Source: Anthoceros angustus (lineage: Eukaryota > Streptophyta > Anthocerotopsida > Anthocerotales > Anthocerotaceae). From it: 64,000 bases of DNA. Position 1 is the stretch's first letter. Every line of letters begins with the position of its first letter. Below are positions 10,901 through 24,014 of the stretch, in pieces. The notes beneath the pieces are model-generated. The model was given only the letters and a program-made list of their open reading frames with translations. It had not been told where the DNA came from and searched no databases. Where the stretch lies: positions 496,001-560,000 of the forward strand of contig VJWM01000044.1 in NCBI GenBank assembly GCA_010909165.1. Reading direction: 5' to 3'. Made by a program: the position numbers and the translations under genes.

Positions 10901-13900
10901 ATATGGCTTCTAGTAAGTAACGCAAAACGGAGCACTATTTTCTAGAGCTCGTTGTGTAACATTATGTGAAAACTTAAGGCAAATGAGTCAGTTCAAGATG
11001 TCACAAACCTTGGCAACTGTGTAAGCTCCAATGTCCGTAAGTCCTCTTGCCGCCTCAAGATAGATATGTGCTCTTTCAGCATCAAGTTGGGTAGCTAGGA
11101 ACAGTCCTGATTGACGTGGTGCATTGTCAGGGACACGTCTACTGAGCATACCCTGAATTTTGTTGAAAAATAAGAGGCGCCTTTTGACAACGTCATCCCA
11201 TGCGTCGACTCCACACATCTCAGCTGAAGGCCATCGGTTTCTCCATTTCATGAGCAGTCTGCCTCAAAAACACACGAGGTCGTTAGTAAGGTAACACAGA
11301 TGAGGCAGAGGAAGAGCAACAAACGCTGAAAAGGCTCGTACTGTTGAAGCTCATCTTGGCTCCCCCTTGTCAGGTACTCGATAAACTCCTCATGTTCAAC
11401 AATCTTCTGCAGCTGTTGCACCTGAAGATGTCGGCTCCCAACTGCCAAGGGGTGCAGCACCGTCCAATTCCTTCTGAAAATTTTGTAACACTCTGTCAAG
11501 TAGAGACGGGCACGATCAAATTGATCACTAGCAACTGCTAGATGCAGAAGCTCTATGCTGAAGTTTTCAAGCAGAAGGATCTCCCTTGATGGATTTTCCA
11601 GTGACTTTTGAACAAATTTCATCAGCTGTGAGTGATAGCTTGTCAGTTTTGCAGCTCCTCTTACAAACAACCCTAAGTATGGCTCCTTATACTTTGGGTC
11701 CCAAAACTTTTCAACTGTCTGATCATCAATTTCGTCTCCTATCTCATAGATCGATTCCTGCACCAAAGTTTGCCAGCTGTTTAACTCCACCAAGCATGCG
11801 CGACGTTGTCGATCCCATATATCAATCTCAGATTTTGAGATTTGACCACCACCCAATGCTGTCATAGCATCTGGAAAGCAACTCTAGTGAGGCAGCAAGC
11901 AAAAAAAGAACTCAAGTGAGACAACACTCCTCAGTACTCCTGAGAGCGTAACGACTTGCCTCACAGGGTAACAGATTCCAACAACAGCTGTAGGGGCCTT
12001 ACCAGTGTTGTTCTCCAACTGATCAACTTGGTCAAGATATGTATCGTAGAGAGCTAAAGCCCTGCTGTAATCACCTTCAAGCTGTGCTTCTAACGCATCT
12101 TTGGTTCTGTTCTGCTTGGCAATATGTTTTTGGTACAGTGCCAGGACTATGTCTGCCTCCCCAAGAGATTCATACAGATGAGCAAGCTCCAACCATGCCT
12201 CATCCACAGAGGGCAGAGAATGAAATACTTGCCCTACTATCCCCTTGTGTCGTTTGCTGTTTTGTACAGGGGCAGGTCCTCCGTCATAGCAGACCTGACT
12301 TTCGAGAAGCATTATGCCGGAATGAAAGTTATGCGACTTTGAGCTTGTACATCCTACAAGCTCTGGCCTTATCCAGATGCTCGGATCCTCCAGGCAAAGA
12401 GAGTGTAAGCAAGCAACAAATGAGATTCCATGACGCGTTTGTGCTAAAGCAGCTTCAATTCCGCGTTTCAACTGAGCCTTCAGTCCCTGCCCTGTATCTT
12501 GGATTTGATTTGCTGGAAGAGACAGAACTGCTGTACTTAATATTTTAAAGGTAAGCCTAGCAAATGTTGTGTCTCTCGCTGCCAAAGCTGCCAGCAGTTT
12601 TATGACGTCCTCATTTTTTATTTGAATGTCCGGTAATTCCCCTGCCATAACCACATGGTCATACGCATTACGTGATGAAATAAGGAAGCATAACTCTACC
12701 AAACAAGGGAGAATATCTCATAATATATAAAGGAAAGCATCCAGAGCAATGGCATGTTCCTACAGGTTCTCTTCCTGTGCTTCAGTCACATATGAGGCCA
12801 AGGACAGGACTATTGGGTTCCCAATTTATCCGCTTAGAATAGAATCAGCAATTTCGACTTATTTGATACTCACCACTACGATACTGACGCATCATATGCA
12901 CCTTGTTGCAGCGCTCTAATGTTTGTTGCTGGAGACGAGCTTCCCTCCGCCTATCTGCGTTCTGCTTACCCCGAATAGCACTTGCACGCACAATACTCGA
13001 ACGCTGGACCCTCTTCAAGTTTGCTGCTGAGTTCACCATTGCAACCGAGTCCTCTCCCTGCCCAGTTGGTGTTTGGGACAGTGCAAACAGGGAGCTCCCG
13101 GCAGTTTCCAGGGAGCCTGGAGACTCTGTCTGAGACAATGAAAATGATGGTGCTATTGTAGCTCGAATCATCCCTGGCTTCCTAGCTATTTGCAAACCGC
13201 CTCTTTCAGAAGACTCCGGGAGGCCATCTCTCTCTGTTGAGCTCAGAGACAATTGCGTGGCAGAGAAGAGAGGTGTCATTGGGAGGCTTCCACCTTGCCA
13301 GGAGGTATTGATTGTTTGCTCATGAAACTCACAATCAGAAAGAGGTGCGTCAAATATTGGCCGTGTGTAATCCACTGACTCCTTGCAAAGCTACAATATC
13401 ACAATAATCAACGGGTTAGTGCACAATGCTAGAGACATATTTTGGTTCTACTCAACCGAAAATATTCCAAGTCAGCTTCGGTCACATTCGCTGAAGGGCA
13501 GTCACTAATTTCTCACCTGCAAGAGAAGAGCATCTGTGTACTGGGCCCAATGTTCCTCAATTCCAGGGTCATACATTTTGCTCAGCAACTCTGTGAAACG
13601 CGCTGTCAGATCTGATGACAGTTTTGAATGCCAGAAACTTTGCACAAAGTACCTGATTGGATCTGCTCCGTCACAAAGTCCCCAAAGCAAGTAATGGAGA
13701 ACTGTCTGTTCATTCTTCATTCCCTTACTGTCATAGAGGAATATGAGCACATCATAGAACCTCTTCCGACAATCTGCATTCTCATGCTCTCTAAATGTTG
13801 CACAGAGGACTGGAAGCACCTTCTCCTGAATGAGTTCTATCCGCATATCCTGTAGCAACTGTAATAACAGATCCAGTGCCTTAAGCTGAGCGGTTTCATC

Positions 13901-16900
13901 TCTGTGAACAAAAAGATGGGAGAAAATTGGTGCAATTGTACTAGCCAGACTGCGGAAACACTGCGGATGTCTCAGAAGAATGTCGAGAGCAATTGTCTTA
14001 TGTGCCCCATGCAAACGGGGCAACAGATCAATAACCATACTCACATACTGCTCGAGAAAGACAGGGAAACGCAAGGTAGCTTTGTTCAGAATATTCAGAA
14101 ACCGATCAAAGTCAGATGACTTAAAATGAGAATGGAGTACTTTCTTTAAAGGAGATTCTAACATCTCGCCATCCCTGTTAGAATTTGTTTCATTTCGTTG
14201 CTTCATGGCCATTCCCAGGAGTTCTGCTGACGCCTCATAAATGTCCTTTGACCTGCTGCTCAGGTTGACAATCAAGGCCTGGTACATGTCTTCCTCTGTG
14301 CCTGCTGCTTGGGGATCAAAGAGGGGGAGCCCAGATGCCACAATGGTACCCAAAAGCTGTAGGCCAGCAGACCTTTGTATCAAGTTTGGCTTGTCATTGG
14401 TATTTGTGTTCCTCCCTCCAGCAACAATGTAGTCATAGACGATGGCAAAATCAATGTGGATGTGGTCCTTCCAGGTTCCCATGAAGAGCCGAATAATAGA
14501 TATATTTCCTCTAAGAACAGGTCTAGATTCATGCACTGCGATGCGCATCAAGTGATTTACCAAGTTAGACCCAACTGCAGCATCAGGGGGACTTGGAAGT
14601 TCCCACTGTAGCAGACAGACACACATTTCTCGAAGGATGTAGTGAAACCTCATCCCACCAGTTTTTGAGGGCTCACTGATGATGGCCATAACAAACGGAC
14701 GGAACCATTCTGCAGCATAAGGAGCAAAGACCGCACTGAACTTTGTCACCAGCTTCACAAGAAACAGACGAACATTGTTATGTGTGGCCAAACTGTTCAA
14801 CGATGAGTGTAATGCCCGCATCCACTCTGGCATCTGCTGACGGTTAGATCGATGGCATTCAAACTTTGTGATCAGCTGGTCTATCAACCTTGAAACAACT
14901 CCCATACATGGATGCCTGTCAAAGTCATCATCCAAGCTGTCCATCCCCATCACCACCTGATTGCTGGGGGCACCTGATTGCTGGGGCTCTCCTTCACTAC
15001 CGATTGCTGCAGCCGCACTTGACTCCGGACCATCATCCCTCCTGCTTTCTGCCAAAAACGTTCGTATGACTGCTGGTTCCTGGCTCAAGGTACCACCAAT
15101 AATGTACTGTGAGGACAGTGTTCCAGATATGCTCTCTGGCCCGTTTGCCCCATGTTTTCTTTTACTCTGCAAACCTCTCACAGCCTCGGATGACGCTTCC
15201 AGGGAACTGGTTTCAACAGGAAGATTATCGTACACCTTGCTGCAGTCCACTAAATGCTGCCATACTGAACCTAAGGGACCACCCTCTTTGAACAAGAACA
15301 CCGAGAAGAACTTCTCGTTTTCTTGTGTGCGAGATATAATTGCAGCCAAACAGTTATAAGCAGCAACATGAAGATCCCGCCAAAGAGGCACGTTCTTTTC
15401 CAAGGGATCATTTTTGGCTCGTGCATCCTCATTAGCAATTTTCATCAGTCTATTATTCGGAACAACAGGAGTAATTGTATCTCTTATGAGGGGGTCCTCA
15501 GCATTGATGAACAAGAGTTCCAAGATGTTGTAATAACAGATTCTGACAATCAGGTACTCTTCCTCCTTTTCAGCATCCACACTGTCTATGCTGTCAATCC
15601 GCTTGCCAAGCACATCTACAAAGGCCTGGATGTGTTCTGCATACCATCCTACAACCTGAAGAGGGGAACAGGTACGCACAAGAGGAGGAAACACAACTGT
15701 TGCAATGGCTCGTCTCAAAGACGGTGGTTGCCTTGTATCTGTTACTACACCATGGCACGAACTAAGAGCATCAACCTGTTTCCCATCTATGCCTGTTCCA
15801 AAGGCATGGAGTGCTTCTGACACTTTGTTTGCAGAAACTTTTGTGGGATACTGCAAAATTGGAAAGAGAACGTCCAGAAGCTCAAGGCTCTTGCTTGTAG
15901 AGATCGCATGCAGGATTCTGTCCAAAATATTTTCATACCTAGTTCTCTGATGAGACTGAGGAGGTATGTCCTTCTCACCAACCAGTAAATAGTCTGTAAC
16001 AATTCTGGTCAAGGACCTAGCTACTTGACGACCAAAGTCTTGGCCAATACTGTAAGAGAGAAAGAGAGGGGCAAGCACAAGACAGTCGCCTTTCAGGGTC
16101 AGTATGGAATCTCTCTCCGATGCACTCCCTTCTAGCTGCGATGCATTCAAAAAGGACAAAAAAGCATCCACAATAAACTGGGAAGATGGTGGTCCCAGCA
16201 CCACATTATGGTGACAGTCAAGAATCATGAGCTTTCTCATTATCTCAAGAAAAAATTGCTTCTCAGACAGTCCTGAAGACTGTGAACAGCAGGGTTCAAG
16301 ATAGCCGACTTGATTCACAAACTCCACCAAGAAGCTGTGCTTGGTAATATCCTCAGACGATTTCAAAACCTCATCTAAGAGTGCATCCAGAAGCATTCTC
16401 GATGTCATATTGGTAACAGCTGATTGGAGTATTTTAGGCAAAGAAACCTTGTAGGCAAATTTCACCTGCTGAATAATTGTCTTTCTGAAATTGACGTAGA
16501 AGATATTTCCTGCTGTCAATTTCCTATCTGATTGGGCTTGAACTATCCTGTCATCAAAGACCAGCTCCAATAGTCGTTGCACTCTGACACCCAGAATGCG
16601 TGATACTGTAAGCATATCCAATGCGAGAGGCTCCAGGGCAGGGGGGCAGTCTCTTTCCAGCTTAAAAACTGATAGCATGAGTTGCTCTCCAATTTTTTGT
16701 CTCTCAGCTTCGTCAAGAGATGAGGTCAAAATCCGCGCCCGATGCATCAGCTGGAGGCCTTTCAGCAGGTTTTTAAGGTCTGCCAAGCTTTCCTCTCTCT
16801 CTCCAGCAGCGTCAAGTGATAAGTGCCATGTTTCTCTTCTCATATATTGCCTCAGGCATTCTATTACGCCTGACTTCATAGTAGAAGGTCCATAACCCAT

Positions 16901-19900
16901 TAGTTGAATAGTAATGCTAGCCACCTCATCATCACTCTGAACCTCCAAAAATATGACACCAAGCTGCCTTGGTTTCACAAAAAGTAAAGCCAAGAAATGG
17001 TGGAAGTTGGGGTCGCCAGTTGGAATTATTGATTCTCCATTTGCCGACACATCAGATTCAGAAGAGAGAACTGGCTTCTTCACTTCTATTTCAAGCCTAC
17101 AAACTTCCAGACAAAACTGTAAAAAGTACTTCACTGAGGAAGATTTCAATCTCAAGTGAGAGTCTCTTTCTGCTGGGGTAAGAGCCTCAATAACATGATC
17201 ATCCTGTCCACTCAGCATGCATTCAAGATATCTGGGTATCTCGGCAAGAGTTCCCAAGCCCTGTAACCTTTCTCTACCCACCAACTTCTCTTGTAGGGCC
17301 CACGTAAGCCAATGCCACGACCTTGAAAGATCTCTGAGCCATGCTTCCACTTGAGGAATTGCCAGAAAAGATTCTGGACGCCTTTCAACTATGCCATATG
17401 AATCAAGCTTGACACGAGATTCATCTTGTAGAACAAACCAACTTGCTGCTGAGCCACCTGCAGAGCACAGAGGTTTGAAACAGGTGAATGATCCACAAAT
17501 TTCTGAACCAGAACCAGCGAAGAGATTAAAGGAGTGAGAGACAAGGACTGAGGCAGGGGACTCGAATCCTGTGACACTGTATTCTAGCTGATACCTGGAA
17601 GTGACAGGCAGATTGAAGAAAATAGACGCATGCACCTCAAACGACACTTCTCTTGTGGTCTCCCTGTCTCTAGAAATAACCATCCCAGGAAGTCATCAAT
17701 GGTTTGAAAAAGGAGCCTGTGCTTGTTCTTTTCTTGGAGAGACGCGAGTGATAGCTTGATCAACTTTTCCAGGTAACCAAGTGCCCTATTGAGCTGCTTC
17801 ACCGTTCCTGTTCGAGTAAATTCATGGTTAGCCAAGCTTGCAGCGAGCTCCACCATGACCATCAGGCACATTGTCCCAGACAGCAAACTTACCAATCTGC
17901 TCACTGTCACTTTCAGCAAGGCGCAGGCTTTTAACAGCATAAAAAGTAAACTCAAGAATATGCCGTCCAACAATGCTATTGTTTTGCCTCAGCACTGGAT
18001 ACATGTGCTGTGCAGCCATAGCAGCGCCCAGGCGGTGGTAGGCATTAGGATGGTCAAGGCGGTTGTATATGCGACGAAGCGTGGATGTAACATTCACAAA
18101 GTTGTCAACCTCCACAGGAGAATGGCGAACAGACCAATGCAAGAACTCCCCAAAACAGTTGGCACAAAATTCTCTGCACAACCGACGAAATGGTTGAGCT
18201 TGGATGTCACAACGAGTATCTAAACAGGATGCACAAGATGAAAGACAACCTCAGGGGTCCATGATGACACACCTAAGGGAGCCATTCTCAGCTTGAACTA
18301 GCCCATCTAGAATGCTGTCCAGAAGAGCCATTGTATCGGGGTTCTCTTTGTTGACATTGCTAGTCAGCCAGTGAATAAGCTGCTTACAGAACTCCTGAAA
18401 AATTTGTCGTGTAACCTAAACAATGAAATTTTTAAAGAGTCAGCGTAACCCAAACAATCACGATATTCAAGAGCCAGTGTGTTCCACACGGACTGCAAGC
18501 TATACTCTTGTCCGAATGCTAATTCAGTCCGGGCAAACCTTGCAATATCTTGAAAGGAACAGGCAGAGATGCATTACTGTTGCATCGAGTGAACTTATAC
18601 CAGATCCACATCTGTAGCCAGCTGCAGAATGCTAGGGAACACCCTTCTGTAGATCTTGTCAAATGGCACCTGCAGCAACCAAGCATGCTTCAATCCATCA
18701 AGGAGTATGTTTCAGAGCAATGCTGTCTAAATCATTCCATCTTCAACTGGACCACATTAGCAAAGGATGTAGATGGTCTTACTCTCTCTGAGTTTGCAGC
18801 TCTCGTTTGCAAGGGTCCCTTTGCTGCACTCCCTAGCATCAAGAGGCAAAGAGCATGAAGGAGTTCACATGCAGTGATCTTTGTTCTTCTGTCACTAGAG
18901 AAAAGTCCAAGTTCCACCACTCTTGGTAGTAAAGTATCTACAGGGCACGCACTCTGTCAGCAAACATGGGACACACTAGAAAGAAGATGCATGCGCTCTG
19001 ATTACTCTAAGCATGCACCGAGCGCCCATCAGCATCACAAGAATCTCTCCAGATCAGGGTACATGATATTTCTCCCTCAAGATCAGGGTCTGTTCTCCTA
19101 CCACCATTGATATCCTATTAACTTCTGAAGGGAGGTGGCTTACCAAGCCAAATATCAGGTTTTACATCCCTGAATGGAAGGACATACTTCACACGGTCAC
19201 CAGAGTCCCAAGAAAGTCCACCAGGTCCGGCAATTTGCAAATGATTGGAACCTGTTACCAGGTAATGCGCAAATCTGCCGATGCGGCCAAGAAATTGCTG
19301 AACCCTGACTTGAGTTTTCTGAAAAGGCTCTGGCTGCCAATCGATGACAAATCCTTGTAAGTACCAGCATGCAAAGTGAAACAACAAAATCACTGCACAC
19401 TTTCACCGAGAATGTTCGACCTCTATCCTCTGCTTAGCTGATCGTGCTGTTGTACTTCTGGTGCTCTTCAAAGAAGAACCTTGTCGTTTAGCTACATCAG
19501 GATCATCTAAAGAGGCTGATGATTCCACCTCAATTAGGTAGTCACCTAACCCGGGGACAATCCTGTGCAGGTAAGACTCAAGCTCTCTTGGTCGAAACAA
19601 CAGCTGCCTTTCCAGTGCATCCATAGCAACCATCGCCAGGGGGTTGTATGTGTTGCCATGTAAAGGAAGAATACAAATCTACCAGACTGTATACTGTCTG
19701 CAAGAGTGACTACCATGCACCAGACTCTTTCTTGCTGCGACAGACACCTTCACCACAAGCCCCACAGATCTGCTTAGACAAGCACATACAACACACAAAA
19801 CTAACTACAAAAGGCAAAGTAAAAGGATATCTTAGGCCGATTCTCAATGCATTGTGAAGTGGGCCAACCATGGAAGAGATCCCAATCAATTCAGGAGGTG

Positions 19901-22900
19901 CAGTTAGACACAGACGCAGGCATGCGGCTAACAATTCGAGTTTGTATCGTCTGCTAGCCACTATGACTTCCTGCAAGTACCGCCGAAATAATTCCTTGCA
20001 AAGCTGCCGGTCATTTGGCGGAGCAGGATACTTCAAAGCAGAACTTGAACTGAAAAAGCCCTCCTTATCAGCAACGCTTATAGTTACAGCTAGAAGCTTG
20101 TAGAAGCCGCTGATTAGCGGGTAATAACTAGAAAGCTCAATCAAGCACTGGCCGAAGGTGTAAGTCCATTTCACAAATAGAGGAGCATTGCACCTGTCAT
20201 CACAAACCACATTGTTAAGCCAGAGAACACAGTGTGGTCAGAGAACACTGACTGCCTGACTCGCCTGTACCTAGAGAGAAGGTCTTCAGTAAACTCCACC
20301 TACAGACAAACAGCCAGAATTGTTAATACCACTTGACTTGAGTGTACCTGATTAAGCAAGACTTGTCAGATTCCACTCAGTTGTGTCCCCAAAAACTGTA
20401 CAGTTAGACATCTACCAGTTTCAGATACTTTTGCATCTGAACAGCATCCTGTGGTTCTACTAGATCCATCTCTGCCTCTGGCTCCACATTCCCAGCTCCA
20501 GCTGCCTCTGGGGTGACACAATCAGAATAAAATCAGCAAGAGAAACACTACAAATTTGCCGGTCTTCCATATTTTGGTTCAAAATGAAATGAGGGACAAC
20601 AAAACGGATTCCTCAGCTCGCACCAAGACCTAATGTTAACCTAGTATCCAAGTCTACAGAGACACCAGCTGGGTACCCTTACTCCTTTGACAGGAATTGC
20701 GGTCAACAGCAGACCTGCCAAAACCAAAAACCAGACCTGATTCGCCCGCTTGAGATTCTATGCTTGTTGGCCTGACCCTGTACTTGATATTCAGCTCCAT
20801 CATCAATTTGATTATACTTCGCATCATAGAGTCAAAGACTAATTCACGCACATAGTCCCTGTTTAGACCAGGGTCTCTGATGCTTGAGACCACAAGTTCC
20901 TCCGCATCCTCTTCTGCATCCTCTTCTCTGTATTGCTCCGTTCTATCGGTCACTGGCAGTCCAACAGAATCGAAGTCCATTACATGTGCCCAGAGATCCA
21001 CATATTCCCGCCACAACTGATCACCAAACTCAACCGCTAGAGCTTCCCTAGGATCTGTGGCTCTTTCAAGCGAAGACCAAACTGCACACAAAGAACCAAC
21101 AATTACAAAAGAATGAAGGCAAAGAGAACTGGCAATGGAGGAGCTTCCACAGCTGATTGTATGCAGAGTTACTGACCAATATTGCTGAGGAATATTGTGA
21201 ATATCGCCCCTTTGGAATAAAGAGCACCAAACAGCCTTTGCAGGCTCAAATACACCGGTTTCTTTTGCTTCCGAAACAGACTAGGAAACTGGAAGAAGAT
21301 GCTCCCAGTAATCTGCAAGTAATAAGTTAGAGAAAAGGTCTAAAGCAAGCAAGATTTTTTGTTCCCACATTGTAGAAAAAATGAGGCCACTGTCTGAAAA
21401 ATGATCACCAACCTCTGCAATAAAGGAAACCATGGAGTCCTCTATATCATCCAGTTCAGCTATGATATCAGCAAAAGATCCTATCAATGTCACAGAATAT
21501 CCTAGAGAACCATCCTGACCATCCTTAGCTCTGCAGATTCGGATATGTCATGTCACCGTGGTCAGAACCAGATTCAAAGCGAACTAAGGATCCAGAACAT
21601 AATGAGTGAAAGGTGAAAGAATGCTTTCTCCCAGCTTCGTAGACAACAATTAACACACCAATGAACTGACAATCCCAAGATGACAGAGTTGGAAGGGTTG
21701 GCACCTGCGTGCAAAGGGTACAAGCCTGTGGAATGCTTGTTTCAGGCTCTCTCTCCCAGAGTACTTCACAATTGCAGGTGACAATTTCCCCAGTGCACGA
21801 ATTGCAACTGAAACAAGCTTGTGATGACTATCCTGAGACTGTAAGATCTCCAAGGTATCCTTCATAAAGCTCTGTCACCAATAACCAGGCAAGGAAGCAG
21901 GAAGCACCACGGCTATATGAAGAGCACCAGGAGGTTCCAAAATGAACTTCTCGACAATCAGACTTCGCATGCTGTAATTGGTCCATGGGAGGCTCTGGGC
22001 CAATACCTTGTATATCTGAAGCGGATTCTGAATCCGCCCATCACCAGATGCTAAAGAGCTCCCAACCTGCCATTAGAACATTCAGAGAGTGGCCCCAGTG
22101 GACCTTACAGTTTGTACTGCCATCGCTGCAAAATGAAAAACACCATGGCACATAGATGGAATGGACTAGACACATACGAAAGTATCATTCTTTGAGCCAC
22201 ATTTCAAGTAGCATACCAAGGGAGGCACTCTACCTCTGTAATAAATGCGTCAAATGCGAGGAGGGCTGCATCTCTTAGTCCTGCATTGTTATGCGTGCTG
22301 CAGAGGCAAACAACAAGTGATATAGGAACAGTATGTGCATGGATAGCTACAAAAAAACACAGCCACCGATATCAGGAACCAATCTAGTATCGCAAGGGAA
22401 CTTAATGGACTGATCAGCTTGCATTTTATTCACAAAGCACATGATTCCATACCAATAAGCCTGTAACCACCCCAAAATTGTGGTGCCGTGTTCCAAAAGA
22501 CGCAGGCGAAAGAGACCCGCATGCCGTGACAAAAGGTGAAGCGCAGCTGCTCTCACAGACAGCATAGCACCACTCAGTGCATACATCCACCATCGGCATG
22601 CACATAGCAGCTGATATCAAACTGACATGTACCTTTCACAACTTCATAGCGCTTCAAATCGTCTCGTACCAGCAGTAACTGCTGTAGGAAGCCGAAGATG
22701 AGCTTGGAATTCTCCACGGAGCCTGATTTCAGTTAAACGTTGATCAATTTGGAAGGACTCTCAGGCTGACCAGAAAGACTGTAGAGACCAAATCGAGACA
22801 ATGTTACACCAGAAACATGCCAGGGGCAATCAATGTCAAATCCGCAAGGCAGTGGTCATGCAATTCAACAGCATCCAGAAGCCTCGAGTAATAGAATCGT

Positions 22901-23861
22901 GTGAGTTATACTGCGATATTCACTCACCTCCTGCAGGCAAGTCATCAACAAACCATGTGAGAAGTGAGTCCAAACACTTGGTTGCCCCTGTGAGAAGGAC
23001 GTAGGCAGGATCCTTCATTTTAATACTCTCAGCGATATCCAGGCACAACTTCAAAACCTCTGCGACATTCCCCTGTGTGAAGGACTTCGGGAAGAACTCC
23101 ACCAGATAACCGAGAAGAACCAATATGTTGCTCTTCACTGTCCACAAACCGACACAAACAAGTGGCACCATCTGATATAAGCTCAGGCATTATAACGAGA
23201 CATGTCATGCACATGCACTGTCAAGCCAATTGAGCCACACAGTGAAAGGAGAAAATGAACCCATGGCATCCTACATGTATTAGAAGTTTTGGCTCTCCTG
23301 AACTCTTTCAAAAGCAGCTGTACAAGCGGATAATCGACAGTAAAGTCGACAGTCTCGGGCTTCAACAACCCCAATTCAAACAAAGCAATCAACAAAGTCA
23401 AGCACGCTGATTGCACGGACTTCGACTCGTCCCTTGCAAAAATGCTGAGACTCTTTTCCTGCAACACCCACGACATCCAATCCACGCCTCAGACCGCGTT
23501 CATCGCACGAGGCGAGCTGGGCAGCCATGGGATCGAACATCACCTTAATTACACGAGCATAAGGCATCGATTTCTCCCCAATCTCCCTGACAAAATCCGC
23601 CAGAAACTCCAACATAGACTCCCGCCCCTTCTGAGCCTCCCTGTCCTTGAGATGCATGAGGCACTCAACCAGGCTGAAGAGCCCATCCTCCTCCTCGAAA
23701 ATCACAGCGCACGCAAGCGCCACGTCCTTGGACGACCCCAGGTCCTTGCTCACGTCCCGCAGGTCCTCCACCAGAGGCTTGAAGTCCACGACAAAGCCCG
23801 TCCTGGACGTCTCAGCCTCGCGCCTCAAGGAGGCGATGCACTTGGCCAATTCCTTGTCCAT
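7970..23861 (-). CDS. PRKDC: DNA-dependent protein kinase catalytic subunit (DNA-PKcs), complete multi-exon gene
   Basis: A gene of about 15.9 kb runs from the ATG at 23861 (MDKELAKCIASLRR) to the stop at 7970. Well-supported exons are 10555-7970, 10796-10641 and 11258-11009, with long open blocks at about 11.86-11.32, 12.70-11.95, 13.38-12.86 and one 4.2-kb exon at about 17.68-13.52. Many short exons lie between 17.6 and 23.9 kb; their exact borders are not resolved here. The last exon holds the PIKK kinase: KFVVKGGEDLRLDQR (ATP-binding Lys), GVGDRHLGNML (catalytic loop), IDFGYSFG (DFG) and the FATC end GRTWVGWQPWI, which matches the DNA-PKcs form (GWEPWM in vertebrates) rather than ATM, ATR or TOR. 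A Leu-Pro-Asp-Ile-Gln-Ile-Lys block (12.64 kb) is also DNA-PKcs-specific. The product phosphorylates targets at Ku-bound DNA ends in end joining. Ku genes are not in the window. Confidence 0.92.
12880..13375 (-). other. Region of DNA-PKcs matching the ABCDE autophosphorylation cluster
   Basis: Within the DNA-PKcs gene, this exon encodes a serine/threonine-rich segment. It opens with a conserved DYTRPIFDAPLSDCEF block, then TPLFSATQLSLS, MIRATIAPSFSLSQTESP and FALSQTPTGQ. From memory, the human protein has VETQ, IRATQ and LTQT at equivalent places (around residues 2609-2647). At least two of the S/TQ positions (ATQ and the SLSQT site) are therefore kept, while the RATQ site reads RATI here. 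Autophosphorylation here controls DNA-end access in animals; the plant function is inferred. Confidence 0.7.
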
Positions 23862-24014
23862 CGCTACGCATGCTTCGCACCGCGGACCAGCTCGTCCCAA
23901 GCCTCGCCAGTGCTGAACTAGTCTGTTGTTCGATCTCCCGTTCCGTCCGCGACGACACGCATTTTTTACCCGCGCTCGCTCAAGCAGGAAAGCCTTTGGT
24001 TTTTTAGTTTCAGT

